Under the pieces are notes generated by a model that was not told the DNA's origin, searched no databases, and saw nothing but the letters and a program-made list of their open reading frames with translations. The position numbers and the translations under genes were made by a program. This document shows positions 46,639 through 54,001 of a stretch of 64,000 nt of DNA, one piece after another (within the stretch, counting starts at the first letter, position 1; each line of letters starts with the position of its first letter). The DNA comes from Listeria ilorinensis (GTDB taxonomy: Bacteria > Bacillota > Bacilli > Lactobacillales > Listeriaceae): assembly GCF_913566895.1 (NCBI RefSeq), contig NZ_CAJYCN010000013.1, positions 1-64,000 on the forward strand, read 5' to 3'.

Positions 46639-46663
46639 AGCCAGCATGTTGTATGCTGGCTTT
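46639..46663 (+). terminator. Terminator between XRE gene and comK
   Basis: AGCCAGCAT / ATGCTGGCT hairpin followed by TTTA. Confidence 0.75.
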
Positions 46664-46704
46664 TATGATATTACTGTGAGAAGTTTTTGTATTATAGGAG
46701 CTTC

Positions 46705-47165
46705 TTATTTTTTATTCTGCGTTTTTTTCTCCACTTGATAAATAAGCTGCTTTTCGGCCGCAAGTGTGGCTGGTGGAAAGAACATGTTGATATATGGATA
46801 CTCTGCTTCAATTGCTCGAACTTTTTGTGAATATTTCATGTGAAGCATGCTGGTGCGTGCTACTTGATTATTAAATGAGTGGAGGGAAACGTCAATTTCA
46901 TACGTATTAAGATTAGCGAATTGGATAACAGTCTGATTAATTTTAGAAGAATCATAGTCTCGAATATGCTGGGGAAATACCCATATGCAGTTCGGGTTTT
47001 GCGGTGAAGCAGTTGGAAATGCATAAGTAAAAGTAAGTGGATCTATTATAACGGGTGGTTTATGTGTGACACCAATCAGATGTTTGGTACCGTCTTTGCG
47101 TCCAATAAAACTTGCTCCATACAATTTACAACTGGTTTTAATAATCTCAAACGGGGTAAGGTTAG
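46705..47165 (-). pseudogene. comK: comK, 3' part, cut by the prophage
   Basis: This frame encodes the C-terminal three quarters of the competence transcription factor ComK. It aligns by eye with Bacillus subtilis ComK through TSCKLYGASFIGRKDGT (Bs RSCRFFGSSYAGRKAGT), THKPPVIIDP (SHKPPIMVDP), FPTASPQNPNCIW (FPTLSSTRPQCGW) and SFNNQVARTSMLH. The likeness extends upstream of the first in-frame ATG (47124) to LTPFEIIK, which matches MKPLQIVD. It then stops at about 47165, with a stop codon at 47186-47188. About 45 N-terminal residues are missing and should lie beyond the other end of the prophage. ComK would be inactive unless the phage excises. Confidence 0.85.
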
Positions 47166-47252
47166 AACTTGTTGAGATGGGGGTGTTTTATCGTTGTTGT
47201 TATGCGATTTTTAGAGAATGTTGCATTTATGAATACCCTTTTGAGTACCCCG
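47110..47252. mobile_element. Left prophage attachment region (attL)
   Basis: The junction between comK and phage DNA lies in this span; where comK likeness fades suggests about 47150-47190. A GGA triplet on the comK strand at 47118-47116, the core reported for A118-type comK phages, also lies here. An inverted repeat ACGGGGTA (47151-47158) / TACCCCGT (47246-47253) flanks the likely phage arm and may be an integrase site. The exact core needs attR, which is outside the window. Confidence 0.5.
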
Positions 47253-48389
47253 TTAAAAATTAACATATTCAGCAAACATTTTTGAGGTCTTGTCTTCTCT
47301 TGCCTCAGTCACGTGCGTGTATATGTTCATAGTCGTTTTCACATCTGCGTGTCCCAGTCGTTTTTGCACATCCTTAATCGTTGCTCCCGACTCAAACAGA
47401 AGACTGGCGTGCGTATGGCGGAAGCCGTGAATTGTTATAGGATTGATTCCGTATTTCTTTTCGAGCTCTTTCATCCGGTTAGAGCCGTAAAGGAAGTAGA
47501 GGAACGCACCTGAATTATTCGTACAGACGAGGTCTTGAGAGGGCCGCAAGCCTTTCATGAAGAATAGTTCTTTTTGTTTTGCCTTCCAACTCTTCAAAAG
47601 TGATAAGGTGTTATCGTCAATGCTAATCACTCTTTTACTGTTGACGGTTTTAGGTTCTTGGATTTTAAAAGATTTGCCTACCTCCACTAATGTTTTATTG
47701 ATCGATACTTTTTTAGTATCGAAGCTGATGTCATCCCAAGTGAGCGCGTGAAGTTCCCCCTTCCGCATTCCTGTAAAAGCGAGCAAGCGGAAATAGATCA
47801 GTTCAAACATGTTATTATCTTTTTCGACACACTGGAAGAAGTGCTGAAGTTCCTCTTTATTGTAGAATTTTTTTGTTTGTGCTTTTTGCTTTTGACGCGG
47901 AGTGACAACTCGCAACATAGGGTTATCATCAATAATCTGATTGATAACGGCATACTCAAATACTTTCGAGGTGTATGCTTTAAGCTTTTGATAGGTGGTC
48001 ACTTTGCTATGCCACTGATTAACGGCCTGTTGGCATACATGAGAATTTATAGCTTGAATGTTGAAGGAGCCCAGAGCAGGATTAATATGGTTTTTAAATA
48101 ACCCCTCGATGATAGACATTGATGTCTCCCGTACACTCAGACGGTGCTGTTCCAGCCACATCTTGTAGACTTGCTCAAATGTATATTTTTTCTTTTCGCT
48201 TGTTACAGATTTCTTTGCATCCGCTGCTAGTTCTAGACGAGCCAAAGCGAGACGTGCCTCCTTGAGTGATTTAAACCCGCGCCGAGTTGTGCGTTTCTTT
48301 TTTCCAGTTAGCGGGTCTACCCCCAGATAGATACTAAACATGTAAGCAGTTGCACCATTTTTCTTTTTATACTCCTTAATTTCTGCCAC
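47253..48389 (-). CDS. int: Tyrosine-recombinase phage integrase
   Basis: A 378-residue integrase with an N-terminal arm-binding domain (AYMFSIYLGVDPLTGKKKRT), a SAM-like core-binding domain (about 68-165) and a catalytic domain. The catalytic residues are Arg209 (GMRKGEL), His321-x-x-Arg324 (HGFRHTH), His347 (LGHADV) and Tyr357 (NIYTHV). It catalyses integration and, with an excisionase, excision. It is transcribed toward the truncated comK, as expected for int next to attL. It is not the large serine integrase that I associate with comK phages such as A118. Confidence 0.92.
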   Translation of the reverse strand: MAEIKEYKKKNGATAYMFSIYLGVDPLTGKKKRTTRRGFKSLKEARLALARLELAADAKKSVTSEKKKYTFEQVYKMWLEQHRLSVRETSMSIIEGLFKNHINPALGSFNIQAINSHVCQQAVNQWHSKVTTYQKLKAYTSKVFEYAVINQIIDDNPMLRVVTPRQKQKAQTKKFYNKEELQHFFQCVEKDNNMFELIYFRLLAFTGMRKGELHALTWDDISFDTKKVSINKTLVEVGKSFKIQEPKTVNSKRVISIDDNTLSLLKSWKAKQKELFFMKGLRPSQDLVCTNNSGAFLYFLYGSNRMKELEKKYGINPITIHGFRHTHASLLFESGATIKDVQKRLGHADVKTTMNIYTHVTEAREDKTSKMFAEYVNF

Positions 48390-48488
48390 GATTTACACCT
48401 CCTGTCAGTTTATTTGAACGTATGTTCTATTTCAAGAGTGGATAAAAGGCACTGAAATTTATCAATGCCTGATACCAATTATTTTTTA

Positions 48489-49502
48489 TTAAATGCTGAA
48501 GAAGAATTGACTATCGAATCGAAGTAAGGCAGCGTCGCCTTCGTCGACTAAACCACAAACATATCCTTCAAGCTCGCCATTGTTATAAATTTCTCCGTCT
48601 AATTCGTTAGGCACTACTACAGTAGGCATATCTAAGCTAGATCCAGCTGATGAAATGAAATCAAAGTCATATGAACTAACATTATATTTGTCTTGTTCAC
48701 TAGTAGCATCGTACATTTTTATTTTTACTTTCACAAGGACATATTCTTTCCCAGCTGGAGGTTCTTCATTAAATTGATTTTCTTGATAAATCATATTCCA
48801 TGCTTCATCTCCGCGAATTGTTCCTGTCACTGTAACATCTAAGTTTGCATCAAACTCATTCCCAGAATCGAGATCATTCAACGTACATTTTAAAGATAAT
48901 GCTTGATTAACAGGTACAGGGTCGGTTCTATCTCCCATCGTATTTTCTTCCTCTGTCGTTTCTTCCTCGGAAGCTGCAGGCTTCTCAGCACTGTCGCTAC
49001 TGCTGGCCTCGCTCTCGGACGAAGTAGTATTATCGCTAGACGATGCGGCGGCATTATCTGTATCTGTAGAAGCTTCCCCCGTCCCGCTCGCGACATATCC
49101 AATAATTGGGATGGCGATTGCTGCAACAATCAGTACATAAAACCACCACTGCTTAAATACTTTTACAAATTCTCCACCTCTAATTAGCGCCATCAAGCCT
49201 GCGATAACAAATAGTATAAGCGGAACGATGTAAAAGAAGGCTGTGCTGATAGTCCCGCCGATAGCGGCTGCTACCATGAATGTGCCTCCAAGCAAATTAT
49301 GGTTTTTTACCATGCAAGCACCGACGAGCCCCAAAATTGAAAACAGTAGTGCAATAAATCCAGTTGTTGTTACCGAACCAGCGCCCTCTGCTTCAAAAAG
49401 TGATGCAGCTCCTCCCACAGTCATAACCATTATGGCTGTAAGAATTCCAAGTATTCCCCCGATCAATCCAAGTACAAATTCTGTTTTTCTGCTAATTTCC
49501 AC
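48489..49502 (-). CDS. DUF4064-DUF4352 membrane protein in the lysogeny arm
   Basis: A 337-residue protein with an N-terminal DUF4064-type part (RKTEFVLGLIGGILGIL; three or four helices), another helix near residues 118-138, a low-complexity Ser/Glu/Thr linker (about 140-190) and an extracellular beta domain like DUF4352 (CTLNDLDSGNEFDANLDVTV). The first part resembles the host protein at 25493-25888. Genes here, between integrase and repressor, are often expressed in the lysogen. Superinfection exclusion or a change of host surface is plausible but unproven. Confidence 0.7.
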   Translation of the reverse strand: MEISRKTEFVLGLIGGILGILTAIMVMTVGGAASLFEAEGAGSVTTTGFIALLFSILGLVGACMVKNHNLLGGTFMVAAAIGGTISTAFFYIVPLILFVIAGLMALIRGGEFVKVFKQWWFYVLIVAAIAIPIIGYVASGTGEASTDTDNAAASSSDNTTSSESEASSSDSAEKPAASEEETTEEENTMGDRTDPVPVNQALSLKCTLNDLDSGNEFDANLDVTVTGTIRGDEAWNMIYQENQFNEEPPAGKEYVLVKVKIKMYDATSEQDKYNVSSYDFDFISSAGSSLDMPTVVVPNELDGEIYNNGELEGYVCGLVDEGDAALLRFDSQFFFSI

Positions 49503-49588
49503 GAAGTCATCTCCCTTTATTTTTATATATAATCGCTAATAAGCGTTTATATCATACAAATAACAATCTTCTGTAAGAAAAACCCAAC

Positions 49589-50017
49589 TCATTGAAGTTG
49601 AAAGTCAACAAACCTTTCCATCTCTAGCGGTATGCCACGTGCATGCAATAGCTCTTTTTTTGTTCGATATTCTGTTAAATCTACATCTAATAGTAGTAAA
49701 TATGTTGCAAATTGGTGTGCCTCACGTTCGATTTTGCTCAGATTTATCCAGGATATAGAGCGGACAAATGGCGCATTTGCGCGCGGATGAAGAATGGCGT
49801 GAGCCAGTTCATGAGCCAGCACATAGTTTCTCTCATGCTCGGCTAAATTTGAATTAATAAAAATGAATTGATTCCGCCGTACATATCTATAAAAGCCGTT
49901 CGTCTCCTCGCATAAGTCCCACTCAATTACTTGTATATTTAATGAAGCGCATAATTCCCAAGGGTCGCCCGTACCATGCTTAGTAACAATGTTTTTTATC
50001 ATCTCGTTTAACCACAT
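49589..50017 (-). CDS. ImmA/IrrE-family metallopeptidase
   Basis: A 142-residue protein with the zinc-protease motif VLAHELAHAILH (His69, Glu70, His73). ImmA-type proteases cleave the phage or ICE repressor after DNA damage. It lies just downstream of the CI-type repressor gene in the same leftward transcript, the typical ImmR-ImmA pair. Confidence 0.88.
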   Translation of the reverse strand: MWLNEMIKNIVTKHGTGDPWELCASLNIQVIEWDLCEETNGFYRYVRRNQFIFINSNLAEHERNYVLAHELAHAILHPRANAPFVRSISWINLSKIEREAHQFATYLLLLDVDLTEYRTKKELLHARGIPLEMERFVDFQLQ

Positions 50018-50032
50018 CTATAAGGAGCCTCC

Positions 50033-50467
50033 TTATTTTGTGTCGTCTGGCTGTTTATGTTTATTAGGAGTGTATTTTCTATTAATACGAGTAGCTTGCT
50101 TCTCAGCGAATTCCATTGCTTCAATAATACTTTGCAAGGCTTCCTCGGACATCGGTTCGCCATCGAAAAGCAGGCCACCTTCATTTATCAGGTCAGCTCG
50201 CATATTCTCAAGTCGCTTTTTCATGTCCTTTTCTTCTTTAGAAGTGAATCCATCAGCTGTTAGGTTTTTTTGCTCACTTCTACCATGTAAATAATCTAAA
50301 GTTACATCAAAGTAACTTGCAATTTTGTTTTGTAAATCAGTATCTGGTGTTCGCTTCCCTTGTTCGTAGGAGGCGTATGTGGTTTTGGCAACTCCTAGAA
50401 TCTTTGCCATTTGTTCTTGAGTTTTATTACTTTCTTTCCGTAATTCTTTAATTCTTAATGCGAACAT
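50033..50467 (-). CDS. CI-type phage repressor (XRE family)
   Basis: A 144-residue repressor with an N-terminal HTH_3 domain (TQEQMAKILGVAKTTYASYE, residues 15-34) and a charged C-terminal half without a peptidase-like LexA domain, consistent with inactivation by the adjacent ImmA-type protease instead of self-cleavage. It is divergent from the cro-like gene across an operator region. Confidence 0.85.
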   Translation of the reverse strand: MFALRIKELRKESNKTQEQMAKILGVAKTTYASYEQGKRTPDTDLQNKIASYFDVTLDYLHGRSEQKNLTADGFTSKEEKDMKKRLENMRADLINEGGLLFDGEPMSEEALQSIIEAMEFAEKQATRINRKYTPNKHKQPDDTK

Positions 50468-50497
50468 ATGTGCACCTCCTTGCCTCGAATTATACTA

Positions 50498-50603
50498 CAC
50501 AAATTGCGTACTTGCTATGTCCAAAATAAAAGTGATACAAAAAGAGTATTTTCAACTTGACATAATACAAAATGCGTATTAATATAAAAGTACGCAATTC
50601 GTA
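50498..50603. promoter_or_regulatory. Immunity operator region 1 (four sites, PR promoter)
   Basis: Four related 13-base sites lie between the divergent repressor and cro-like genes: CACAAATTGCGTA (50498-50510), TACAAAAAGAGTA (50536-50548), TACAAAATGCGTA (50566-50578) and TACGCAATTCGTA (50591-50603, other orientation). The rightward promoter is TTGACA (50557-50562), 17 bases, TAATAT (50580-50585), with the third site inside its spacer. A leftward TATAAT lies at 50494-50489. A related element TACGCGATATGTA sits just after the cro-like gene. Confidence 0.75.
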
Positions 50604-50624
50604 TTACTTGGAAGGAGGGTTAAA

Positions 50625-50810
50625 ATGGAGTGGCTAAAGAATTATCGTTTAGAAAAAAAGCTGACTCAACAGGAAGTCGCTAAACAATGTGGTATCCCTA
50701 TAACCACATACGCTTCTATCGAACAAGGAAAGCGACGTCCATCACCAGAACGCGCAAAATTAATTGCAAGTCAACTAGGGTTTGATTGGACTATTTTTTT
50801 TAACGATTAA
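50625..50810 (+). CDS. Cro-like regulator
   Basis: A 61-residue HTH_3 protein (TQQEVAKQCGIPITTYASIE). Its helix-turn-helix resembles that of the divergent CI repressor (TTYAS-E-GKR in both), as expected when both bind the same operators. Strong GGAAGGAGGG site. Confidence 0.85.
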   Translation: MEWLKNYRLEKKLTQQEVAKQCGIPITTYASIEQGKRRPSPERAKLIASQLGFDWTIFFND

Positions 50811-50869
50811 GTACGCGATATGTATTATTTTAATAACTAATTTAGTATCACGCACACAAAAAAAGATAC

Positions 50870-50892
50870 AAAAAAAGCTGTCGAATGACAGC
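50870..50892 (-). terminator. Terminator of the leftward HTH gene
   Basis: GCTGTC-gaat-GACAGC hairpin; on the minus strand it is followed by a run of seven T. It ends transcription of the 50961-51197 gene. The rest of 50811-50960 shows nothing else. Confidence 0.7.
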
Positions 50893-50960
50893 GAAAAGTT
50901 TGTTTCCTTAAGAAGGAAAGCAGAGTACCAAAACTTTAAAAAGCTTTATTTTTAAGAGTA

Positions 50961-51197
50961 TCACTTCTCTACCTCGTTATAGGGAGGGAAGTCAAAAAAC
51001 GTGTGGACAGAAATACCTAATGCTTTGCACAATTTACGAATCGTCGAAATGGTTGGGCGTTTACTTGCACCGTTAAAAATCGAATTGACTGTAGATTGCT
51101 TTAAGCCTGAAAGTGTTGCGAGTCTGTTGATAGTTAAATTACGCTCTTCAATCAGTTTAAGAAGGTTCTCTGCTATTAGTTCAGCGTCATTTTTCAT
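50961..51197 (-). CDS. Second phage HTH regulator (leftward)
   Basis: A 78-residue XRE protein consisting of essentially one HTH domain (TINRLATLSGLKQSTVNSIF). TAGGAG precedes the start. It is divergent from another small XRE gene at 51352, with AACGATATATCGTT-type sites between, so it forms a second switch-like cassette downstream of the first. Confidence 0.82.
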   Translation of the reverse strand: MKNDAELIAENLLKLIEERNLTINRLATLSGLKQSTVNSIFNGASKRPTISTIRKLCKALGISVHTFFDFPPYNEVEK

Positions 51198-51264
51198 AAA
51201 CTCAACTCCTAACCAAAAAAGTTGTATTAATTATACAAGAATATAAGGACTATTACTTTTTAAT

Positions 51265-51330
51265 AACGATATATAGTTGACATTCAACGATTTATCGTTT
51301 ATATTATAATTAAATTATCGATATATCGTT
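51265..51330. promoter_or_regulatory. Immunity-type operator region 2
   Basis: Three copies of a 14-base dyad lie between the divergent HTH genes: AACGATATATAGTT (51265-51278), AACGATTTATCGTT (51286-51299) and ATCGATATATCGTT (51317-51330). A rightward promoter TTGACA (51277-51282), exactly 17 bases, TATATT (51300-51305) has the second dyad filling its spacer. The sequence differs from operator region 1. Confidence 0.75.
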
Positions 51331-51351
51331 AATTTGAGAAAGGAGGACACA

Positions 51352-51561
51352 ATGACAATCGGAAAAAATATTAAGAGGTATCGGGAAAAATTGGGGCTTA
51401 CTCAATCAGCGCTAAGCATATCTAGCGGGGTTCCTCAAACTACGATTAGCGGGCTGGAGAATAAAGATATTATTCCAAGTCTAGTTATTGCGAAAAAGTT
51501 AGCAGATGCGCTAGGCGTTACGACAGATGATCTTTTGAGTGACAAACAATCAATATCTTGA
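51352..51561 (+). CDS. Second phage HTH regulator (rightward)
   Basis: A 69-residue XRE-family protein (TQSALSISSGVPQTTISGLE), close to SinR/Cro size. ATG 51352 has AAAGGAGGAC upstream; the earlier in-frame ATG 51334 overlaps that site. It is driven by the promoter in operator region 2. Confidence 0.85.
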   Translation: MTIGKNIKRYREKLGLTQSALSISSGVPQTTISGLENKDIIPSLVIAKKLADALGVTTDDLLSDKQSIS

Positions 51562-51618
51562 GTTTAACAAGAAAAGAAGTATTGCGACTATCAAATTTGA
51601 TACAAATGGAGGCACATT

Positions 51619-51891
51619 ATGAAAACAACTTATAACAAAGTAGGTCACGCAGAGGAATTAAAAACAATTGGAGCTATTATGATCGAAGCTCTCGGCCACT
51701 ATGATAACCAGGCTAGCAAAAAATTAGGTCGTTACCTTAAAACAAGCAAATATGTTGAAGGCAAAGACTTCATGTTCATCAAGATGCCAGCACCAGACGG
51801 TAGTGGAAATATTATTGGCGCTAAAGCATGGCGGTCACATACGTGGGAAGAACTTCGGCAAGAAATCAGGAATCTGAAAGAACTGCTGTAA
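51619..51891 (+). CDS. Phage early protein of unknown function
   Basis: A 90-residue soluble basic protein (KKLGRYLKTSKYVEGKDF). I do not recognise the family. Its position right after the early regulators and the central KxGxxLKTSKYVEGKDF pattern, a little like antirepressor N-termini, hint at regulation. AAATGGAGG lies upstream. Confidence 0.65.
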   Translation: MKTTYNKVGHAEELKTIGAIMIEALGHYDNQASKKLGRYLKTSKYVEGKDFMFIKMPAPDGSGNIIGAKAWRSHTWEELRQEIRNLKELL

Positions 51892-51913
51892 AAAACTAAA
51901 TTAGGAGGCACAC

Positions 51914-52426
51914 ATGAAATTAGAACAATCAATCAACGCAGAGAAGCCACTCGGATTTGTGACGGAGCTCATGCAAAAAGAAATTGCAGATTGTATGAGA
52001 ACAAGCCGTCAGAACGTCAGTCACATGATAAACGGCCGCCGTCAAATGCAAATTGATGTGGCAAAGCAAGGGCTTGAGAATATCGATAACAACTTATTTA
52101 TGCTCTCTGTATCATCGGGCTTCACAAAGATACTACCGGACGTATTTAGTGGTGAGGGAATAGCGCAAAGCCCTTTGTCTTTCGCGGTTCACTTTGACCG
52201 GGAAGCGCAAGAGTTTTCGGAAGTGCTCAGCCGCTTGTTCCAGCTTTTGGCCATGCGGTCGCAAGAAAGGCATAGGCTAGAAATGCGCGAGATCATGTAC
52301 GAACTTTTGGACGTGCTGGGGTGGGGTTATAACCTTCTCTGCTATGTAGCAGAAGAAATGAACTTCAATGTCGCGGATCTAATGAAAGAGAGATCCGAAA
52401 CGTGGAAGGAAGAAAAATTTATATAG
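51914..52426 (+). CDS. Phage HTH regulator, CII-like
   Basis: A 170-residue protein with a Cro/CI-like HTH near residues 24-43 (QKEIADCMRTSRQNVSHMIN) and a helical C-terminal domain. Similar-sized proteins in Bacillus and Listeria phage early regions are annotated as CII-like or XRE regulators. AGGAGG lies upstream. Confidence 0.6.
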   Translation: MKLEQSINAEKPLGFVTELMQKEIADCMRTSRQNVSHMINGRRQMQIDVAKQGLENIDNNLFMLSVSSGFTKILPDVFSGEGIAQSPLSFAVHFDREAQEFSEVLSRLFQLLAMRSQERHRLEMREIMYELLDVLGWGYNLLCYVAEEMNFNVADLMKERSETWKEEKFI

Positions 52427-52441
52427 TGAGGTGAAAAAAAG

Positions 52442-52708
52442 ATGCAAATTCTATCAAAAGAATTTGAAAGTAATTTAAGCCAAACTATCGCCGAGACGTT
52501 TAATCAATTGAAAGAAGCCGCTGAAAATTCCGCGATTAAAAAGCGCTGGATTCGTCAAGCAGACATTCAGCAGTATGTAGAAGTGTCAGCTAAGACTTTA
52601 CGCGAATGGGAGAGACGCGGGTTACGGCGTTGTGAGCCAATCGAAGGCGGCGGGGTTTATTACGATTTAGAGGAAATCGACACTTTCATGAAAAAATATA
52701 AACGGTAA
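52442..52708 (+). CDS. Excisionase/DUF771-like winged-helix protein
   Basis: An 88-residue protein with a MerR/excisionase-type winged helix (RQADIQQYVEVSAKTLREWE). This is the DUF771-like small protein common in Firmicutes phages. It could be the directionality factor for the tyrosine integrase or simply a DNA-binding early protein. Confidence 0.65.
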   Translation: MQILSKEFESNLSQTIAETFNQLKEAAENSAIKKRWIRQADIQQYVEVSAKTLREWERRGLRRCEPIEGGGVYYDLEEIDTFMKKYKR

Positions 52709-52722
52709 AAGGAGTTAGTGAA

Positions 52723-52905
52723 ATGTGGCTAGTTTGGATGTTGATTTTTGGAATCTGGTTAAACATTGCAATCTACGCTTATCAGCGAGGAAAGGAGAGA
52801 GCAGAACATGAGCTTGCCGGTATGGATGGTAATAGTAGCCGCTCTGAGCGCCATCGGACTTTACGAAGTTATATCTTCCGTGAAAAAAGTGGCGATGAAA
52901 ATTAA
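52723..52905 (+). CDS. Small phage membrane protein 1
   Basis: A 60-residue protein with one N-terminal membrane helix (LVWMLIFGIWLNIAIYA) and a charged tail. AAAGGAG precedes the ATG. Its 3' part overlaps the next small gene in another frame. Function unknown. Confidence 0.55.
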   Translation: MWLVWMLIFGIWLNIAIYAYQRGKERAEHELAGMDGNSSRSERHRTLRSYIFREKSGDEN

Positions 52906-52948
52906 GCAGGAAGGCTTTGAAAAATGGTACTCGCAGTATTTGAAGTGA
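52808..52948 (+). CDS. Small phage membrane protein 2
   Basis: A 46-residue protein with an N-terminal helix (LPVWMVIVAALSAIGLYEV) and a basic tail. ATG 52808 is preceded by AAAGGAGAG. It overlaps its neighbours on both sides out of frame, a compact chain of single-helix proteins. Confidence 0.5.
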   Translation: MSLPVWMVIVAALSAIGLYEVISSVKKVAMKIKQEGFEKWYSQYLK

Positions 52949-53049
52949 GTCCGGTTCTATTATTTCTGGGATTTGTGATTTATGTAGTTTTAATTTGTGT
53001 TTTCAAAAGCGAGGAAGGAGGATTCCGATGGAAGCGAAGAAAAAAGTGA
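52924..53049 (+). CDS. Small phage membrane protein 3
   Basis: A 41-residue ORF beginning MVLAVFEVSPVLLFLG with one membrane helix and a very basic tail (FRWKRRKK). AGGAAGG lies seven bases upstream. It overlaps protein 2 upstream and the next gene downstream. Supported only by its binding site and hydrophobic pattern. Confidence 0.4.
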   Translation: MVLAVFEVSPVLLFLGFVIYVVLICVFKSEEGGFRWKRRKK

Positions 53050-53306
53050 TAAACATTGAGGGCGTGGAGTACATGCTAATCCTTACCCCGATTTTTCATT
53101 CAGCAGGCGGAAAAACCTTCAAAGGTATTCAAGCCGATATGAACCGAATGGACGGCACACACTTTGCTCGTGATCGGTTCGCATCAAACGTGGACCCGGG
53201 CATCATTCAAGCATGGCTAATCCGAATGCACAAAGCGAAGCAGCACGTAGCAAACACAATGGCCGCTTTTGAAGAATGGGACGGGATGTTAAATGAGTAT
53301 TGGTAA
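53028..53306 (+). CDS. Phage protein of unknown function
   Basis: A 92-residue protein starting at ATG 53028 after GGAAGGAGG. The sequence includes KVINIEGVEYMLILTPIFHS and a helical C-terminus. I do not recognise the family. Confidence 0.65.
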   Translation: MEAKKKVINIEGVEYMLILTPIFHSAGGKTFKGIQADMNRMDGTHFARDRFASNVDPGIIQAWLIRMHKAKQHVANTMAAFEEWDGMLNEYW

Positions 53307-53324
53307 AAAAGACAAAAAAATAAA

Positions 53325-53403
53325 CTCACGCGCCAACGTGAGCTTGAATCGGTCGTTATGATAAACGAACCTACCACGGTTTAATTATAACTCATAACGG
53401 CCC
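53325..53403. ncRNA. Structured intergenic element
   Basis: In the 132-base gap, CTCACG-6-CGTGAG forms a hairpin. Next to it, GGTCGTTATGA pairs with TCATAACGGCC (11 pairs, one G.T) around a loop of about 30 bases. The two stems suggest a folded RNA or a protein-binding DNA site. There is no T-run, so it is not a simple terminator. Confidence 0.45.
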
Positions 53404-53438
53404 TGCATGACAAATTAATTTGAATGGAGGGTTTTCGC

Positions 53439-53666
53439 GTGAAATTAAGAGTGAACCGAATCTATACCTTGATGGAAAAGGTTTTTAAAATCACGAAGAT
53501 TGAAAGCTTCTATGTCGAATGTGAACTATTCGATTTTGACAAAGACGAATTCATTAAAAACGGAGAGCTATATAGAAATTCAATATTTAACGACTTTTGC
53601 AAAAAAGCGACGTATATAGAACGCGAATTATTCTATCGAGCAGCTAATGAGGAGGAGATAAAATGA
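53439..53666 (+). CDS. Phage protein of unknown function
   Basis: A 75-residue protein starting with GTG 53439 after TGGAGGG. It is acidic and aromatic-rich (ESFYVECELFDFDKDEF). It overlaps the next gene by ATGA. No recognised domain. Confidence 0.6.
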   Translation: MKLRVNRIYTLMEKVFKITKIESFYVECELFDFDKDEFIKNGELYRNSIFNDFCKKATYIERELFYRAANEEEIK

Positions 53667-54001
53667 CAAACAAAATTGCAGAACAAAAATTTCAAGAGGC
53701 GGAAAAATTGATGTTACAAATTCAAGAAATTGCGATATTCAATCCCGAAATAATCATAGTTCAATCATTGAACATGAAAACCGACAATGATTCAATGATT
53801 AGTTTTAACTCAGCGAACGGATCTCAAGATGACATCATGAGGGCGATTAGATTAATTGTTAAGCAGCTAACCTTAAATATGCTGAAAGATCACCCATGTG
53901 CTTGCATTCCAGTCAACATAATTGAAGCGACTATAGCCGGAATCGATCAAGGCATCCAAAAAGCAGAAGAAGAGGGAGTGAGAATGAATGAAGACAATTA
54001 A
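53663..54001 (+). CDS. Phage protein of unknown function upstream of the recombination module
   Basis: A 112-residue helical protein (EAEKLMLQIQEIAIFNPEII). It overlaps both neighbours, and the ATPase gene begins 14 bases before its stop. It may be a partner of the recombination proteins; unproven. Confidence 0.6.
   Translation: MTNKIAEQKFQEAEKLMLQIQEIAIFNPEIIIVQSLNMKTDNDSMISFNSANGSQDDIMRAIRLIVKQLTLNMLKDHPCACIPVNIIEATIAGIDQGIQKAEEEGVRMNEDN

Noticed and set aside
46705-47124. A short but functional ComK starting at ATG 47124
   Set aside because: comK likeness continues upstream of that ATG, about 45 or more N-terminal residues are lacking, and there is no binding site before it.
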